In this document: one piece after another, positions 61,401 through 64,000 of the stretch
Numbering within the stretch: position 1 is the stretch's first letter
Layout: each line of letters opens with the position of its first letter
Assembly: GCA_903813345.2 (NCBI GenBank)
Contig: CAIIXF020000001.1
Coordinates: 48,875,885 to 48,939,884 of the forward strand
DNA length: 64,000 nucleotides
Origin: Owenia fusiformis
Lineage: Eukaryota; Annelida; Polychaeta; Sabellida; Oweniidae
Direction of reading: 5' to 3'
The notes under the pieces: generated by a model
What the model saw: the letters and a program-made list of their open reading frames with translations, nothing else
Databases searched by the model: none
What the model was told of the DNA's origin: nothing
Translations under genes and position numbers: made by a program

Positions 61401-62934
61401 ACCATATTATTAGGTCTACTGACCTTCATGATATGAAATTTGCTCAATTCATTCACAACTAACGTGGACACATTTTGTCAAAAATTCAGCTCGATTGAAA
61501 AGAAAACAACTAAAATACAGCAGCATTCCTGATACATATGGGACACCCTGTATTTCTCACAGACAGGTCAGGAAAAATAAACTACACACATTTGTAATTA
61601 ACAACGTTTTTCATTTCCTAAGAATTAACCCCTAAGAATCCATTAAAATCTTAAAGATAATTATATCACTGTCATATACCTCACTCTCTCATTGGTCTAT
61701 ATCATTCATGCGACCTAAAATAAGAAGACATATTCATTGCAAATAAGAAAGTAGTTCATATAACAGTGACTAATAAAACAAATATTTCATACTATTTTTG
61801 GTGAAAACCTTTTGCACTTTCAATGATTCTCAAATATAAAATGTGCATTCCCTGGCCCTTACACTGGTGATCCACTCGATAACGCTGGTTACCGAAATGG
61901 TTCGTTTTGGTAAAAAAAAATGTTGGAACGTCGAAGGCACGATTTTCCTTTTTTCCTTATTTCACACGTTATAGGCAGAATTCCCACGACATTTTTAACA
62001 CAAACGTGCCTCAGCATGATATGTTTTAGAAAATGTACATATTTACGAACAAATAGTTCAGAAAACAACAGAATCGCCGATTTAATTCCTCACTTAAGTT
62101 ACATAAACAGTTTTTCGAAAAACAGTTAAGATCTGCACCCAAACCGTTTATGTAACTTCTTCTACATTCTGCCTACAACGCGTGGAATAAGGAAAAAAGA
62201 AAAATCGTACATTCGACGTTCCGACATTTTGTTACCAAAATGAACCGTTTTGGTAACCAGCGTAATCGGGCGGATAACCAGTGCCTTAGGGCTTTGGGGA
62301 ATACAACTTACAATGCTAGAATCATTGAAAGATGAACAGTATTCACCTCAAAAGTATGAAATCTTTGACGTATGATATTCTGGTAAAAGAGGGTATTCTT
62401 CAAAGGTTTCCTGGCATACATTTTTACTGGACATTTTAGAACAATCACTCTTGTATTCTCACATGCAATTAAAACTTCCTTAATTCTTATAAATCAATAT
62501 ACTAATTTGGGAAATGTCCAATATACTCCACATATTTCACCAACAACGTATGGCACATTACCATTCATAATTTTCAAATGTTTAACTTATTTCTAAGACA
62601 GACAGCAAGAGAAAAATTAGTTTTGTCCATGTTTGTCACTTATCTAAAATGGACACAAGGCATATGTCACAACCTGCCATTTGTTATAGATGCCAAACAC
62701 CAGCCGTGGAACGCCACCTGTCAAATACCAACCACAAAAAATTGGAAACTATAACAATATGTCATCACTCTTGGTGGCGACATAAAAAATATCATTGTTC
62801 ATCAATGTCTCTATACCTGATGTTGAACATACCATATTACCTGTTAAGCACAGATGACCATATCCAATACCATGATTTTGCTTCTTTATGTTAGAGAGAG
62901 CTTCATCTCCTAACACCAAGGGTAAAACATCCAT
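43467..62934 (-). CDS. SLC4A11: SLC4A11-type bicarbonate-transporter family membrane protein
   Basis: Coding exons 5' to 3': 62934-62841, 56247-56204, 55305-55098, 53402-53385 (18-nt microexon), 51486-51405, 51061-50938, 50416-50219, 49730-49646, 49253-49131, 48608-48495, 48209-48077, 47898-47825, 47207-46997, 46579-46473, 46112-45944, 45508-45335, 44738-44543, 44270-44101, 43533-43467. All phases join to 796 residues (human about 891; the difference is mainly at the N-terminus). The cytoplasmic N-domain has FVILVLAP and [14 protein letters not shown]. Membrane-domain motifs matching SLC4A11 include [63 protein letters not shown] and [16 protein letters not shown]. Sequons NCS, NTS and NNT lie in the large extracellular loop (about residues 445-465). 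Mammalian SLC4A11 moves H+/OH-, with reports of water and NH3-coupled transport. The first exon (start [14 protein letters not shown]) is the least certain; more 5' exons may exist. Confidence 0.92.
50002..50203. mobile_element. Short inverted-end element beside an SLC4A11 donor, GTAAA duplication
   Basis: The ends are CAGGCCCATAGCCAGG and, reverse-complemented, CAGGCCCGTAGCCAGG. GTAAA flanks both sides. The interior has TATGCAGTCTTTCACCATTC, shared with repeats near 15235 and 26735. It sits about 15 nt inside the intron from the donor at 50218. Confidence 0.8.
51487..53384. other. SLC4A11 intron, non-coding
   Basis: AT-rich intron between the microexon and exon 5. No further exon or element recognised. 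Confidence 0.5.
53403..55097. other. SLC4A11 intron with a repeat
   Basis: Holds a diverged relative (about 54450-54637; CACTGGCGGATTAGGCC at one end, CTCCGCCCCTG at the other) of the repeat at 29457, and the 20-bp donor array at 55031-55097. No exon seen. Confidence 0.5.
55031..55097 (-). repeat. 20-bp tandem copies of the SLC4A11 exon 3 donor
   Basis: On the + strand GACATAC occurs at 55031, 55051 and 55091, and GACATAT at 55071, exactly 20 bp apart, with AATAATGT or a variant between. On the - strand these read GTATGTCACATTATT, and the copy at 55097 is the true donor of exon 3 (CAG|GTATGTC). Confidence 0.88.
57352..57450 (+). repeat. Hairpin-ended dispersed repeat, copy F
   Basis: Starts GCAAAATTTCAACACCTCAC, has CATTTGTTACATCTGCCAAA, and ends CAATATGTCACCACTTGTGG with TGATGACATA. 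In SLC4A11 intron 1. Confidence 0.75.
58366..58424. repeat. Imperfect hairpin
   Basis: The left arm CTTTCACAAGAGATATTCCA pairs with the right arm, which reads CTTTCACAAGATGATATTCC when reverse-complemented. The loop contains GAAGGCCGAAGGGC. Confidence 0.7.
58580..59175. repeat. About 135-bp tandem array, 4 units
   Basis: CCTTCTACCAAAAGTG recurs near 58601, 58736, 58871 and 59026 (steps about 135, 135, 155). Each unit has AGACAGTGTGCCATGCTTAT and AAATATGAACAAAATCGCTC, and ends in palindromic GGCGGCCATTTT / AAAATGGCCGCC stretches. Confidence 0.9.
59424..59500. repeat. GACG/GTACG simple repeat
   Basis: GGACGGACGTACGTACGGAC-type tract at the end of the repeat complex that starts near 58580. It is followed by GGCGTTCCCTATATCCCTCC. 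Confidence 0.9.
60493..61550. mobile_element. Tc1/mariner-type non-autonomous element with very long inverted ends
   Basis: The ends are CAGGGTGTTCCATATGTTTC and, reverse-complemented, CAGGGTGTCCCATATGTATC. TA abuts both ends (60491-60492, 61551-61552). Clear inverted similarity runs about 185 bp (including TTTTGACAAAATGTGTCCA and GGTTGCTATAGTAACCCAGG); weaker similarity reaches about 350 bp (AAAATAGTAGTTTT, AATTGTCATCATT). No intact transposase. In SLC4A11 intron 1. Confidence 0.82.
61862..62283. mobile_element. MITE-like element with CCTTA target duplication
   Basis: The ends are CACTGGTGATCCACTCGATA and, reverse-complemented, CACTGGTTATCCGCCCGATT. CCTTA flanks both sides (61857-61861, 62284-62288). 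The inverted ends extend about 110 bp and include GGTTACCGAAATGG and GAACGTCGAA. A partial copy lies in ERCC8 intron 1 (893-990). Confidence 0.85.
62659..62785 (+). repeat. Hairpin-ended dispersed repeat, copy G
   Basis: Starts GGCATATGTCACAACCTGCC, has CATTTGTTATAGATGCCAAA, and ends AACAATATGTCATCACTCTT with GGTGGCGACATAAAA. It ends about 55 bp from the SLC4A11 first coding exon. Confidence 0.75.
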
Positions 62935-63224
62935 GATGTAAGATTGTAAGATTTGAACGGAGATAAGATGTTATCATACTAATCAAGCCTAATTACTTTT
63001 ATGTCCTTTCTGACATTGAAAGTAGCAGAGAGAATACTGGGAAATTGCATGTAACCCTCCAGCCTTTGCTAGAATGCATATGCCCTTCAGACTTATTTAT
63101 TTTTGTGACAGACTGATAATATATTAGGCTAATGCCTGCAGCTTTTGTCAAGGGAGGGAGGTAATTCTTTAAAAAATCCAAAGAGGTTCACATTTGACCA
63201 CTAAGTCTGAAATCACTGGAAAGG
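62935..63224. other. Upstream flank of SLC4A11
   Basis: Expected promoter or 5' UTR region if 62934 is the true start. I see no confident core promoter motif. Confidence 0.35.
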
Positions 63225-64000
63225 TGCTCAGAATGATGAAAAAGTGCAAGATTCTCAAAGAATTTTGGCCAGGGGGCTCGTTTGTCTCTCATATAAACAT
63301 AAAAAGTTTGAACCAAACCTGCCTACTGATATTTGAGTTATCAAAGATTATGACCAAAAATGATGGTCATTCTAAAATTCAGCAGTCATCTCAAAAATTT
63401 CTTCTCAAGCAGACCTCCTTTGTCCCTATAGGCATCATCATTTAAAATTTGAACCAAATCTATCTACCGGTTTTTTAGTTACCAAAGATTAGGTTTTTTA
63501 TGAAAATGGTGGCTATTGTGAAATTCTGCTGCCATCTTATAAATTCTTTCTAAAGCAAAGTTCCCGTGTCCCTCAGCATCAGCATACAAAATTTGAACCA
63601 AATCCGTCAACTGGTATTTGAGTTATCAAAAGTTATGTTGTTATGGTAGCCATTTTGAAAATCAATGGCCATTTTAAAAATATCTTGTTGATCAAAGTTC
63701 TTTTGTTTCTTGGCATCAGCATATTATAATATTTGAACCAAATCCATCTACTGGTATTTGAGTTATCAAAGATTACATTTTTTATGAAAAATGGTAGCCA
63801 TTTGAAATTCAGCTGACATCTTGAAAATTCTTTCTTAAGCAGAGTTCCTGTGTCCCTCATCGCAATAACTGAGCCCCTTTGTCTTTATCTTTCCAAATCT
63901 CTCGCAAACTGAAGATAAGAGGGGCTCTGACATACCAGAATGTGTATCCCTAGGCATCAGCATATAAAGTTTAAACCAAATCCATCATCTGATATTTGAG
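63225..64000. repeat. About 142-bp tandem array running off the window
   Basis: TTTGAACCAAAT or a variant, followed by TATTTGAGTTATCAAAG, recurs near 63305, 63448, 63590, 63730 and 63967. The first steps are about 140-143 bp. The array is cut by the window end. Confidence 0.85.

Overview
The window is AT-rich nuclear DNA from a metazoan, probably a marine lophotrochozoan such as a mollusc. The evidence is spliced genes with GT-AG introns, clear orthologues of vertebrate proteins, many short inverted-repeat elements, and GACG-type simple repeats of a kind common in mollusc genomes. The phylum is inferred, not shown.

Six protein genes can be built. (1) ERCC8/CSA, + strand, 5 coding exons, 176-3264. 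(2) HDAC3, - strand, 12 coding exons, 28955 down to 6593. (3) and (4) Two intronless genes on the + strand, both inside HDAC3 intron 5: a type II membrane glycosyltransferase-like protein (17355-18518) and a somatomedin-B-containing class B/adhesion-like GPCR (20081-22831). (5) A + strand four-exon gene (31419-36788) encoding a basic, probably nuclear protein with a YAP/FAM181-type omega-loop motif, the motif that binds TEAD transcription factors. (6) An SLC4A11-type transporter, - strand, 19 coding exons, 62934 down to 43467, with an 18-nt microexon. Exon boundaries were assigned by hand from splice signals, unbroken reading phase and remembered orthologue sequence; for ERCC8, HDAC3, the omega-loop gene and SLC4A11 every junction keeps frame.

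Layout: ERCC8 and HDAC3 are convergent, with a mariner-like element between them. HDAC3 and the omega-loop gene are divergent, about 2.5 kb apart. The omega-loop gene and SLC4A11 are convergent, with an 18-bp minisatellite between them. The six genes do not form one pathway; two are chromatin/DNA-repair functions and three are membrane proteins.

The most unusual features are: the omega-loop protein; three places where sequence at an exon edge, including the splice site, is tandemly copied into the neighbouring intron (HDAC3 exons 6 and 9, SLC4A11 exon 3); a dispersed repeat with a 3' terminal hairpin, one copy of which encloses a 1.8-kb satellite, resembling bivalve pearl/Helentron-type elements; and several inverted-repeat element families with readable target duplications. 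All work was by eye; no alignment or database search was run.
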